Of a DNA stretch of 64,000 nucleotides, positions 17,107 to 25,995 are shown piece after piece; within the stretch, counting starts at the first letter, position 1, and the number at the start of each line of letters is the position of its first letter. Made by a program: the position numbers and the translations under genes. The stretch comes from CATOSP01 sp965205385 (GTDB taxonomy: Bacteria; Chloroflexota; Dehalococcoidia; Lucifugimonadales; UBA3495), in assembly GCA_965205385.1 (NCBI GenBank), contig CBDBGS010000008.1, forward strand, positions 1,364,001-1,428,000. The letters are read 5' to 3'. The notes under the pieces are model-generated. The model saw nothing but the letters and a program-made list of their open reading frames with translations. It made no database searches and was not told where the DNA came from.

Positions 17107-19335
17107 CTAGATCCCATCCACAATCGCATTCAGGGTGGCGCTGGGACGCATGGCTTTGGCGGTCATCTCCTCATTGGGATGGTAATACCCACCCATTTCG
17201 ACCGGCTGTCCCTGAGCGTCAATCAGCTCCTGAACGATTTTGTCTTCGTTGGCGGCCAACTTCTGGGCCACCTCGGTAAAGCGGGCTTGCAACTCAGGGT
17301 CCTGGGTCTGCTTGGCCAGCATCTCAGCCCAGTACAGAGCGAGGTAGAAATGACTGCCCCGGGTGTCCAGTTCGTTCACCCGGCGCGATGGCGCCCGGCG
17401 TTGTTCCAAATGCTCCCCAATCGCTTGATCCAAGGTCTCAGCGAAGATTTTTGCCCTGGCGTTCTTGAACACCTCGCCGCAATGTTCGAAGGAAGCGACG
17501 AGAGCACAGAATTCACCCAGTGAATCCCACCGTAGATGCCCCTCCTCCAAGAACTGCTGCACGTGCCTGGGCGCCGACCCGCCAGCGCCTGTCTCAAACA
17601 ACCCGCCGCCATTCAGCAGGGGGACGACCGAAAGCATCTTGGCGCTGGTGCCCAATTCCAGGATGGGGAAGAGATCGGTCAAATAATCGCGCAACACGTT
17701 GCCGGTCACGGCAATCGAGTCTTGGCCAGCTCGGCTGCGCGCCATCGTGGCGCGGATTGCATCGATGGGGGACATGGTGCTAATGTCCAACCCGGCCGTG
17801 TCATGCGTGGGCATATATTGTTCCACCTTCTTGATCAGCTCAGCGTCGTGAGCCCGGTCCGGGTCCAACCAGAAAGTTGCCGGATGGCCAGTGAGTCTAG
17901 CGCGATTGACCCCGAGCTTGACCCAATCCTGAATGGGGGCGTCTTTCGTCTGACACATCCGGAAGATATCGTTTTCATCAACGCTCTGTTCCATCAGAGT
18001 AGTGCCCGATGCGTCAACGACCCGAATCGTCCCATTGCCGGGGGCCTTAACAGTCTTGTCGTGGGACCCGTACTCTTCGGCGGCTTGAGCCATCAGCCCC
18101 ACATTGGCGACGCTGCCGATGGTGGACGGATCGAAGGCTCCATGCTCCTGGCAGTCCTCAATGGCCGCTTGGTATATGGTCGCATAAGAGCGATCGGGGA
18201 TGAGCGCGATGGTGTCGTGCAACTCGTTATCGGGACCCCACGTGCGGCCGCCATCGCGGATAATAACGGGCATGGAGGCGTCAATAATCGTATCACTAGG
18301 CACATGCAGGTTGGTAATTCCCCGGTTGGAGTTAACCATCGCGAGTTCTGGGCGGCTTTCATAGACCGCCTGGATGTCCGCCTCGATTTCCGCCCTCTTG
18401 TCCTCCGGAAGAGCTTGAATCTTCGTTAGAATTTCGGCAACCCCGTTGTCGGGGTCCACCGCGAGTTGAGCGAGTTCCGCCCCGTGCTTTTCGAATACGT
18501 CCTGGTAGTAAACCGACACGCAATGTCCGAAAATAATGGGGTCCGACACGCGCATCATGGTGGTCTTCACATGAAGGGAGAACAACACGTCGTCGGACTT
18601 GGCCTTTGCCATTTCGTCGGCGAAAAACTGGCGCAGGGCCCGGGCATTCATCACGGCGCAGTCGATGATTTCCCCGGTTTGCAGAGGGATACCGGATTTG
18701 AGCTCCGTGACGGTCCCGTCGCCGGCCACAAATTCGATAGTGGCTGACCCGGCCTCCGTTGTGGTGACGGCCTGCTCACTGCCGAAGAAATCCCCACTGG
18801 TCATGTGTCCTACACGAGTTTTAGACACTTCCGGCCAGTCCTGCATCATCCGGTGGGGATTGCGTTTGCCATGCTCCTTCACCGCCGTGGAGGACCGACG
18901 ATCGGAGTTCCCTTCCCGTATGACGGGGTTGACCGCGCTACCCAGCACCCTGGAATAGCGCACCTGGACTAGGCGTTCTTCGTCGGTTGCTGGTTGGTCG
19001 GGGTAGTCGGGAATATCGTACCCCTTATCCTGCAGTTCCGAGATCGCGCTTTTTAGCTGGGGAATCGAGGCACTGATATTGGGCAGCTTGACAAGGTTCG
19101 CTGATGGCTCCAGGCACAACTCGCCACACATTCGCAGATAATCGGGGATCTTTTGGTCATCCGTCAGATTGTCAGGGAAATTGGCGATAATGCGGCCGGT
19201 CAACGAGATATCCCAGGTTTCCAGGTCAATGCCGGTCCCCTTGGTAAAGGCCTGGAGAACCGGCAGCAACGAGTGCGTGGCCAAGGCCGGAGCCTCATCA
19301 GTTTTGGTATAGATAATCTTGGCTGCTTCTGGCAT
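17107..19335 (-). CDS. icd: NADP-dependent isocitrate dehydrogenase, monomeric type
   Basis: Oxidative decarboxylation of isocitrate to 2-oxoglutarate with NADP. The 742-residue length and overall sequence match the monomeric (Azotobacter/Corynebacterium) type, not the ~420-residue homodimeric type. Recognisable stretches include YTKTDEAPALATHSLLP at the N-terminus, CELCLEPSANLVKLPNISAS (start only: PNISASIPQL), REGNSDRRS with the substrate-binding Ser/Arg, DVLFSLHVKTTMMRVSDPI, and MVNSNRGITNLHVPSD. Start ATG 19335 has an agggagagg ribosome site; a longer frame to 19359 adds eight unlikely residues. With mdh and sdhABE it makes a TCA-cycle neighbourhood. Confidence 0.95.
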   Translation of the reverse strand: MPEAAKIIYTKTDEAPALATHSLLPVLQAFTKGTGIDLETWDISLTGRIIANFPDNLTDDQKIPDYLRMCGELCLEPSANLVKLPNISASIPQLKSAISELQDKGYDIPDYPDQPATDEERLVQVRYSRVLGSAVNPVIREGNSDRRSSTAVKEHGKRNPHRMMQDWPEVSKTRVGHMTSGDFFGSEQAVTTTEAGSATIEFVAGDGTVTELKSGIPLQTGEIIDCAVMNARALRQFFADEMAKAKSDDVLFSLHVKTTMMRVSDPIIFGHCVSVYYQDVFEKHGAELAQLAVDPDNGVAEILTKIQALPEDKRAEIEADIQAVYESRPELAMVNSNRGITNLHVPSDTIIDASMPVIIRDGGRTWGPDNELHDTIALIPDRSYATIYQAAIEDCQEHGAFDPSTIGSVANVGLMAQAAEEYGSHDKTVKAPGNGTIRVVDASGTTLMEQSVDENDIFRMCQTKDAPIQDWVKLGVNRARLTGHPATFWLDPDRAHDAELIKKVEQYMPTHDTAGLDISTMSPIDAIRATMARSRAGQDSIAVTGNVLRDYLTDLFPILELGTSAKMLSVVPLLNGGGLFETGAGGSAPRHVQQFLEEGHLRWDSLGEFCALVASFEHCGEVFKNARAKIFAETLDQAIGEHLEQRRAPSRRVNELDTRGSHFYLALYWAEMLAKQTQDPELQARFTEVAQKLAANEDKIVQELIDAQGQPVEMGGYYHPNEEMTAKAMRPSATLNAIVDGI

Positions 19336-19605
19336 TTTCCTCTCCCTAGTCAGTCTCACCGGCTGTTACCAGTTGCCAAGAGACGTTTAGCTACTGGCCC
19401 GTCCATGAAGTGCGCGCGCTAACTTCGCACTGGGAAGCAAGGCGATATGTATGAGCCGGTACATTCCAGGCACGCGGTGCGGCGGATTGAGGAGCGTGGA
19501 TGCCCGGCATTCCGAAGTTTGCGCTCCGCATGCCCAGTTTCGCTCCTTGCTCTGCTGAATCGGGCATAATTATACATGCCTACTCACGCTGAGGGTAGTC
19601 CCAGG

Positions 19606-19616
19606 AGTGTATGAAG
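19606..19616 (+). repeat. first of three copies of target sequence agtgtatgaag
   Basis: agtgtatgaag occurs at 19606-19616, 19745-19755 and 20983-20993, bracketing first the 127-bp element and then the ISAs1 element. The ATG in it is the start codon of the interrupted transporter gene, and the first copy still has the gene's ribosome site (ccaggag) in front. An 11-bp duplication is slightly longer than the 8-10 bp usual for ISAs1. Confidence 0.85.
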
Positions 19617-19617
19617 T

Positions 19618-19744
19618 AGGACGATTGCGAAGTCGCTCTAGGAACTTGCAGGTTGGTATCCAAGAACCTCCCCTTAGCTTTGGCGAGTCTCATGCAAAGT
19701 GGATTTCAACTCTGCAATGTTCCTAAGGACTTTGCAATCGTCCT
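19618..19744. mobile_element. 127-bp MITE-like element related to the neighbouring ISAs1 element
   Basis: The left end aggacgattgcgaagtc (19618-19634) and right end gactttgcaatcgtcct (19728-19744) are inverted repeats matching at 16 of 17 bases and nearly identical to the ends of the ISAs1 element next door. Pairing continues inward (taggaac/gttccta and ttgcag/ctgcaa). It has no coding capacity and is flanked by agtgtatgaag on both sides. It is probably mobilised in trans by the ISAs1 transposase. Confidence 0.75.
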
Positions 19745-19771
19745 AGTGTATGAAGCAGGACGATTGCAAAG

Positions 19772-20925
19772 TCAGAGCGATACTCCAAATAAGCGGGCGA
19801 TAGTCTGTTCCGGGCGGAAGGCGCAAGTCTTGGCTCGCATTGGCATGGACATCCGGGAAGGAAACCATCCCTCCAAACGCAAGGCGTTCAAACTGACATT
19901 CACCAGCGTGGCGAACACTTCACCCAACCCCGTACGGCGCAGCGTGTGGACGTCTTCATCCCAGCTACGGTCCTTCACATGATGCAGGTTGTTCTCAATG
20001 CTCCAGTGGTTGCGGAACAGCCGCAGCAGTTCTCCGGGGTTGCCCTGACCCGGAGGCAGGCTGGTCAGCAGATACCAACGCTCTTGGGACACTTCACCGG
20101 TGGCTATCTCCACTCTCACCTTCTCCACCATTGCGGCCTGCCTCGCCCCGGGGAACCCCAGTTCCTCCCGGATATAATCGGCTAATTGAGCGGCGGCCCA
20201 AAGCCGCCGTATCTCGATTCTATCCGCTTTTTTTCTTTGGTCTCTGCTTGCGGTTCCCCCAGTTCAGCCTCCGGAAACCCGTCCGCCAGGGCAGCCAGAA
20301 TTGTTGGCCGGTTTCCTTTGACCCGCACCAGGTAGTCCCGCCCATAGCTTACTATAGCTTGGCAAAGGTCCCGTTCCGCGTACAGGGCATCCATAGTGAG
20401 CAGTTGCAGGCCCGGATAATGCTCAAACAATTGGCCCAGTTGCGCCCGCAACACCTTCGGTTCGTACCGCTTCTCCGTCATCGGCCACTGGGCCAGGCAC
20501 AGCTTCAGGTCATGGGCCAGGACATTCACCATCCCAAGGGGATTCCCGGCGGCGTCTTCGGACTGTTTAGCCCACTTCCCATCCACTGAGGCATTCATGC
20601 GCCGGTCTTCCACCATCCCCTCAACCCAGCCAATCAAGGCCTGTTGCAATTGCTCGAAAGGGACTCCCGCCAATGCCCGGGAGATCGTGGTAGCGTGGGG
20701 AGCCCGGTCCCGAATGAAGCCCAGGGGTTCCTTCAGCGTTTGCCAATGCAATTGCCCAAACAGGGCTATGTGGGCCATTGTAGTTTGACCGCTGACCAGG
20801 CCCAGCAACGTCAAGCGCAAGATCGCCTGAAAAGGGTGTCTGACTCCCCGGGCTTTCCTCGGGTCCGGCACCTGTTCCAAGCTCTTGAAAAGAGATTCCG
20901 CCGCCGCTTCCACAACTTCACCCAC
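19772..20925 (-). CDS. ISAs1-family transposase, two frames joined by a -1 shift
   Basis: DDE transposase. Frame 1 (20925 to 20182, 247 residues) has the N-terminal DUF4338-like part SLEQVPDPRKARGVRHPF, the VDGKWAKQSED catalytic-Asp region and LLTMDALYAERDLC with the second Asp. Frame 2 (to 19772) has RLFRNHWSIENNLHHVKDRSWDEDVHTLR with the catalytic Glu and is out of frame by -1. Slipping at A AAA AAG (20233-20227) joins them with no loss and creates ADRIEIRRLWAAAQLADY, matching the family's GRIE-R motif; the joined product is 384 residues, the normal family length. Zero-frame reading would stop 15 codons later, before the catalytic Glu. It could instead be a pseudogene with a one-base indel in the A-run. 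Confidence 0.8.
20191..20233 (-). promoter_or_regulatory. putative -1 programmed frameshift site of ISAs1 transposase
   Basis: Slippery heptamer A AAA AAG occupies 20233-20227 of the minus strand in the zero frame (codons GAA AAA AAG). Seventeen bases later a perfect stem cggcggc/gccgccg (20209-20191) with a 5-base loop could stimulate slippage, although the spacing is longer than the usual 5-9. Confidence 0.6.
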
Positions 20926-21149
20926 CCATCCGTCTTTTCCCCTTCTCTTTTACCCTTAGTGGCCTGACTTTGCAATCGTCCTAGTGTATGAAGGGCAATA
21001 GGCTCCCCACGCTGAACAAGCTGTTATTCGCGGCGGATTCGGTCGGCAGCCAGGCGATCACGCAGACCCGCAACCTGTGGCTTTTCTTTTTCCTGGTCAC
21101 GCCTGCCCCAGGGAGTGAGTCCGGGCTGGTCCCAGCCTTGGACCTAGTA

Positions 21150-22510
21150 CTACAGTCGCATATATTGGTTGAGATGTCGGAGTCGACGCTGGTAGTGGCA
21201 GTGGCGGGCCCGGGCCTGGTGGCGCCTCCTCCAACGGGACCAGGCCAGCACTCTCTTCGGTGATGGCCTGGGCTGCCAGATCAACTTGTACAGTAGTCGG
21301 CGCACCTCGGGGACCGTCAACGGTATCAGGGATTCATCCCACTCCGGCTCTCCCCCTTTTTTCCGCAGCAACCTGCGTTGGCCTGTTGCCGGACTACCGC
21401 CAGGTAGGCATGGGCCAGCATGGCCAGGGTGATATGCCGGTACCAGCCCTCCCATTTCCGCACTTCATACTGGTCCAGCCCTACCTGCCCCTTGGCCTCC
21501 TCAAAGCACTCCTCGATGGTCCAACGAATACCTGCCACCCTCACCAGTTCCTCCAAGCTTGTCTCCGCTGGGCCGAAGCAGACGTACCAGGCCAGCTCTT
21601 CGGGCTGGGCAATGCTGCGGCGGGCCAGCAGCCAGTACCCCTTGCCTGGCTCCTTCAGAGGCCGGATCGCCACCCTGGTCCAGTCGTAGACCCGGGGACC
21701 CTTGGCCCCATTACCGGCGCTCAACCGGACCCAGCCCGATTCTTCCACCCCAGGCGCCAGCCGGTCCGCCCGCACCTGGCGCGAGCCCTTATCCGTCAGG
21801 GCCCACAGCTTCTCATTGCGCTTGACCGCCAGTACGTGGGGTATTTCCTGTTGCTCCAGCCACTGCCGCAACTTGCGGTCACTGCCATAAACCGTGTCTC
21901 CAGCAACCCAGCCGAAGGGAACTCCCCCCTCCACCGCCCGTTCCACCATTACCCGGGCCAGTTGTGGCTTGGTCCGGAAGTCTATTTCCTCCGGCACACC
22001 AGCCTCCAGCCTGCGCTGGCGGTCATCAGCCCATACCTGGGGCAGGTACAGCTCCCGGTCCAGCAGGACCCTGCCCTGAGCCGTGGCATACGTGAGAAAT
22101 ACTCCTATCTGGCAATTCTCTACCCGACCCGCTGTCCCACTGTACTGCCGCTGCACCCCTGCTGACTTGCTACCCTTCTTCAGAAACCCAGTCTCGTCCA
22201 CCACCAGCACCCCGTCAGCGGCAGCCAGATGCTCCACCACGTAGTCCCGGAGATCATCTCGAACCAGGTCGGCATCCCACCGGTAGTTGTACAACAGGCG
22301 CTGTACCCCGTCGGGTGTAGCATCGCCCGCCTGCTCCGCCAGTTGCCACCCGTTCTTGCGCTCTATTGGACTGAGCAGTCCCTTCACATAGGCCAGTGCC
22401 CGCCGGCGGGCTTCCGACCGGTAGAAACGTGAACCAATGCGTCGGTGCACTTCCTCAATACCCTTGGCCCACCGGGCCGCTTCCAACACCTCTCCCCGCT
22501 CCCCAGCCAA
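21150..22510 (-). CDS. IS701-family transposase, two frames joined by a -1 shift (copy 1)
   Basis: DDE transposase of the IS701 family. The zero frame from ATG 22510 runs 394 residues to 21326: LVVDETGFLKKGSKSAGVQRQYSG holds the first catalytic Asp (start: VVDETGFLKKG), GWVAGDTVYGSD the second, and IRWTIEECFEEAKGQVGLDQYEVR the Glu. At A AAA AAG (21362-21356) a -1 shift leads into GGEPEWDESLIPLTVPEVRR and on to SPKRVLAWSRWRRRHQARAR, the usual C-terminus, ending with TAG at 21150, two bases inside the element's end. Joined length is 453 residues. The zero frame alone ends after 11 unrelated residues. Confidence 0.85.
21356..21362 (-). promoter_or_regulatory. putative -1 frameshift heptamer, IS701 copy 1
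   Basis: A AAA AAG in the zero frame (codons GGA AAA AAG, starting at 21364), followed by a G-run. A strong downstream stem is not obvious. Confidence 0.6.
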
Positions 22511-23832
22511 TTCCTCACCTCACCCACCTGATAAAGTAACCTCATTCTACCAAGAACTACCTGCGACTGTAGTACTAGGGGCAATTCATCTGGGTCCGAC
22601 GCTCGTGGCAGGATTGTTGCTGACCGCGGGACGGTTCATCGAGGCGATCGACGATCCAATCATTGGTTGGTGGAGCGACCGCACACGGAGCCGGCTCGGT
22701 CGGAGGCTGCCGTTCATCCTCTGTGCGACACCCTTCCATGCACTCTTCTTTAGCTTACTTTGGTTTGCCCCTCAGGACGGGGCTGGAGCGGTGAACGCCG
22801 TGTATTTCTTCGTTGTCCTGGAGCTATTCTTCCTGGCCACGACCATGTCCAGCGGACCATACGAGGCGCTGTTGCCTGAATTGGCGGTGAGCCACCGGGA
22901 CCGGATGAGCATTGTGGCCTGGTGGCTCTATTTCGGCCTGCTAGGGGCTGCCCTGGGATTCGTTTTGTCCGGACCGATCAAGGACCTATATGGTTTTCAG
23001 GTTATGGGTGGAATCGTGGGGGCCACCGGGCTGGTGTTCCGCTATCTGGGGCTATCCGCTGTCTGGAAACATGCGCCCAGAAAAACACCGGCTGCGGATA
23101 TTCCCCTAAGGTCGGCGTTCACGGGCACACTGCGAAATAAGCAATTCCTCCACTTCCTGCCCACATACGTGCTGTTTCAGTTGGCCGTGGGCATGCTGAC
23201 CGCGTGGCTTCCGTTCTTCGTCGCTGGGGTCCTGGGCAGTCTACACACATGGAGTTGGCTGCCCTTTGCCGGAGGCAGGTCGTTGGGACAAGGGGGGACC
23301 ACGTCGCTGCTTGCGTTGGCCGCGGTGCTGGGGATGGTGGTGGGGGCACTGGCGCTGTGGAAGCTCAGTGACCGAAGGAGCAAGCGTTGGGTCTATTCGC
23401 TGTCCCTGTTGGTCACGGCGGCCTACCTGCCGATAATATCTTTCGCCGGATTCATTCCGGTTATTCCCGCCGCGGCGCAGGCTCTGGTCATTGCGTTCTT
23501 CGCCGGTTTCCCGATGGCCGGAGTCAACTTGCTGCCGAAAGCCATCACCGCCGATATTGCCGACTATGACGAGCTGCTAACGGGCATGCGGAGAGAAGGA
23601 ATGTACTATGCGGCACAGAACCTCTTCGAGAAGATAGGCTCCTCGTTCGCGCCGCTGCTCATGGGGATGGTCTTGCTTCTCGGCAAGACCGTCGAGGACC
23701 CCCTGGGAATACGTCTCATCGGCCCGGTAGCCGGGTTGTTGGCCCTGGTCGGGTACTGGATGTCCAGGGGTTACCGTCTCCCCGACACCGTGACAAGGGA
23801 GACAGTGGCCGAAGCGGGACTGGATGCCGGTG

Positions 23833-25884
23833 TCAGGCCTTGAGCTGTTCCAACAGGCCCTCAGCGTCGTTCACCGGGAGCTGGCAGGCGTAATTCTGGC
23901 AAACGTAGGCGGTGGGCTGGCCGTTGGTCATACCCCGGTCTTGCAGCAACGGAAACTGGCTCGCACCTGGAGGAGTAGGCGGGTCCCAGATACCGGCCAC
24001 CACCTTGTTGGGAAGAAACTGATGGAACACGGCGTCTAGCAGAGAGCGAGTGGCCGGGTCATCTCTTGGACCGACGATCGCCACTTCCTTGGGCGTAGAG
24101 ACGTAGAAGTCCAATGCGCCCAGCCAAACCCCGGAACTGGCGGGGGAGCGGGCCATGTTCTCGCGCAAGGACCGCAGTGGGGCCACGGCTTTGGCGGCGT
24201 ACTCGTTCTTCCCGGTGAATACGGCCAACCGGAGCAGCGCCTCGGTGGCCACCGAGCCTCCGCACGGTTGGGCGTGGTCGAATACGTCCCTGGGACGTAT
24301 TACCAGCGCCTCGTGGTCTGAACCCGTGTCGTAAAAGCCACCCACTGATTCATCCCAAAAGAGATCGATCATGGAGTCCGCCAGGGCGGCGACTTCTCGG
24401 AGCCAGCGCTCGTCGAAGGTTGCTTCGTACAAGGCCAGAAGCCCGTCGGCCACGAAGGAATAGTCCTCCAGATACCCCAACAGCTTTGACTCGCCGTTGC
24501 GGTGGGTGCGCAAAAGTCTGCCGTCAAGCTTCATCGATCCCATTAGGAATTCGGCGTTCTTCACCGCGGCGTCGAGGTAGTCCTGTCTGCCCAGGGCGGC
24601 GGCCGCCTCGGCGAATGCGCGGAGCATTAGACCATTCCAGGACGCCAGCACTTTGTCGTCCAATAGGGGATGGATACGCTCTTCACGCACTTGAAGGAGT
24701 TCAGTCTTGCCAGTTTGGATGACGGTCATAAGGTCGCCCAGTTCCATGCGCCGGTCCCGGGCAAAATCCGATTCTTCCTTGGTGATGTTGAGGATGTTCT
24801 TGCTTTCGAAGTTGCCGCGCTCGGTCACTCCGAAGAAAGCGCAGAAAATTGCCCCGTCGGTTGGTCCCAGGACGTTGGATATCTCGTCCGCGGTCCAGAC
24901 GAAAAACTTGCCCTCCTCCCCTTCGCTGTCCGCGTCCTGGGCTGAGTAGAAGCCACCGGTTGGCCCGGTCATTTCGCGTAGCACGTAGTCCAGGGTCTCC
25001 TCGGTTATCCGGCGGTAAAGATCACGGTCTGTAACCTGGTAAGCATGGAGGTATAGCCTGGCAAGTTGGGCGTTATCGTAGAGCATCTTTTCGAAGTGAG
25101 GAACGAGCCAGTAGGGGTCGGTGGAGTAACGATGGAAACCGCCGCCTATCTGGTCATATATTCCTCCGTAGGCCATTTTCTCCAGGGTCAGATTGACCAT
25201 GTCCAACGCCCGTGGGTTGAATCCCCGTTGGTGGTAGCGCAGGAGGAATTCCTGGGTCATGGGTTGGGGGAATTTGGGGGCGGGGCCCACTCCTCCATTC
25301 TGGTAGTCGAAATTGGTGGCAAGGTTGGAGTAGGCTTGGTGCAGGGTCTCCGTGGTCAGCGGGTCGATTCCCCTGGGCACCTGGCCGGTGAGTCCCATGT
25401 TGGCCGTCAACTGCCCGGTGACGCGGTCGACTTCGCCGCGATTGTTATTGTAGGCGTCGCTGATGGCCAGGAGGAGCCGGGGGAAGCCGGGCATTCCACC
25501 GCGGTCTGCGGGCGGGAAATAAGTGCCGCCATAGAAGGGCTTACATTCCGGAGTTAGGAAAACCGTCATGGGCCAGCCGCCGCTGCCGGTGAGCATCTGG
25601 ACCGCTTGCATGTAAACCGCGTCGAGGTCGGGCCGCTCTTCGCGGTCTACCTTGATGCTGACAAAGCGCTGGTTCATAAGCGACGCGATGTCCTCGTCTT
25701 CGAACGACTCCCGCTCCATCACGTGGCACCAGTGGCACGCGGAATACCCGATGCTCAAGAGGATCGGCTTGTTTTCGGACCTGGCCCGTTCCAGCGCCTC
25801 TTCCCCCCAGGCATACCAGTCCACCGGGTTGTTGGCGTGCTGTAGCAAGTAGGGGCTGGTCTCGTTGATCAGCCTGTTGGGCAT
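23833..25884 (-). CDS. DUF255 thioredoxin-domain protein (YyaL / SPATA20 family)
   Basis: 683-residue protein with an N-terminal thioredoxin-like domain followed by an (alpha/alpha)6 glycosidase-like barrel. The N-terminal NETSPYLLQHANNPVDWYAWGEEAL and SIGYSACHWCHVMERESFED (residues ~45-65; CHWCH replaces the CxxC of thioredoxin) are hallmarks. Later LGYLEDYSFVADGLLALYEATFD and VYVCQNYACQLPV match the C-terminal part. The biochemical function of the family is unsettled; roles as N-acylglucosamine epimerase-like or redox proteins have been suggested. It converges on and overlaps the interrupted transporter gene by 11 bases and is downstream of thrS on the same strand (111-base gap). Confidence 0.9.
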   Translation of the reverse strand: MPNRLINETSPYLLQHANNPVDWYAWGEEALERARSENKPILLSIGYSACHWCHVMERESFEDEDIASLMNQRFVSIKVDREERPDLDAVYMQAVQMLTGSGGWPMTVFLTPECKPFYGGTYFPPADRGGMPGFPRLLLAISDAYNNNRGEVDRVTGQLTANMGLTGQVPRGIDPLTTETLHQAYSNLATNFDYQNGGVGPAPKFPQPMTQEFLLRYHQRGFNPRALDMVNLTLEKMAYGGIYDQIGGGFHRYSTDPYWLVPHFEKMLYDNAQLARLYLHAYQVTDRDLYRRITEETLDYVLREMTGPTGGFYSAQDADSEGEEGKFFVWTADEISNVLGPTDGAIFCAFFGVTERGNFESKNILNITKEESDFARDRRMELGDLMTVIQTGKTELLQVREERIHPLLDDKVLASWNGLMLRAFAEAAAALGRQDYLDAAVKNAEFLMGSMKLDGRLLRTHRNGESKLLGYLEDYSFVADGLLALYEATFDERWLREVAALADSMIDLFWDESVGGFYDTGSDHEALVIRPRDVFDHAQPCGGSVATEALLRLAVFTGKNEYAAKAVAPLRSLRENMARSPASSGVWLGALDFYVSTPKEVAIVGPRDDPATRSLLDAVFHQFLPNKVVAGIWDPPTPPGASQFPLLQDRGMTNGQPTAYVCQNYACQLPVNDAEGLLEQLKA

Positions 25885-25995
25885 CTTTCATCTATCCTTC
25901 GTGGTGGTTGGAAGGCGGAGTCGGCTATCACAAGCGGCCTCCGGTCCCTGTCATGGGCGAGGAGTTCCTGGACTAATCCGAAGGGGCATAGGTCT

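Larger units (their letters stand above)
19757..20982 (-). mobile_element. ISAs1-family insertion sequence, 1226 bp
   Basis: Perfect 19-bp terminal inverted repeats: aggacgattgcaaagtcag at 19757-19775 and its reverse complement at 20964-20982. Flanked by agtgtatgaag (19745-19755, one base from the left end; 20983-20993 at the right end). It carries one transposase gene on the minus strand, interrupted by a -1 frame change at an A-run. It separates the ribosome site of the MFS transporter gene from its start codon. Confidence 0.9.
21148..22574 (-). mobile_element. IS701-family insertion sequence, copy 1 (1427 bp)
   Basis: Ends tactacagtcgca (21148-21160) and tgcgactgtagta (22562-22574) are perfect inverted repeats, flanked by CTAG on both sides (21144-21147, 22575-22578), the 4-bp duplication typical of this family. 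It differs from copy 2 (33633-35059) by a single base: C at 22130 against A at 34615, synonymous in the transposase. It lies in codon 53 of the transporter gene. Confidence 0.95.
20988..23843 (+). pseudogene. MFS/GPH-type sugar:cation symporter, interrupted by three insertions
   Basis: Reading 20988-21147 and then 22579-23843 (dropping the IS701 element and one CTAG) gives one uninterrupted 474-residue frame across ...GLVPALD-LGAIHLGPTLVAG.... The result looks like the glycoside-pentoside-hexuronide/cation symporter branch of the MFS: DDPIIGWWSDRTRSRLGRRLPF after helix 2, about 12 membrane helices, and DYDELLTGMRREGMYYAAQN in the second half. The start codon lies inside the ISAs1 target repeat, and the original ribosome site is now 1.4 kb away at 19603. 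Unless the elements excise precisely, no full protein is made. The 3' end overlaps the convergent DUF255 gene by 11 bases. Confidence 0.9.

Noticed and set aside
21260..22165. 301-residue plus-strand open frame in IS701 copy 1 (and its twin at 33745-34650)
   Set aside because: Antisense to the transposase; composition is Pro/Leu/His-rich without a recognisable fold.
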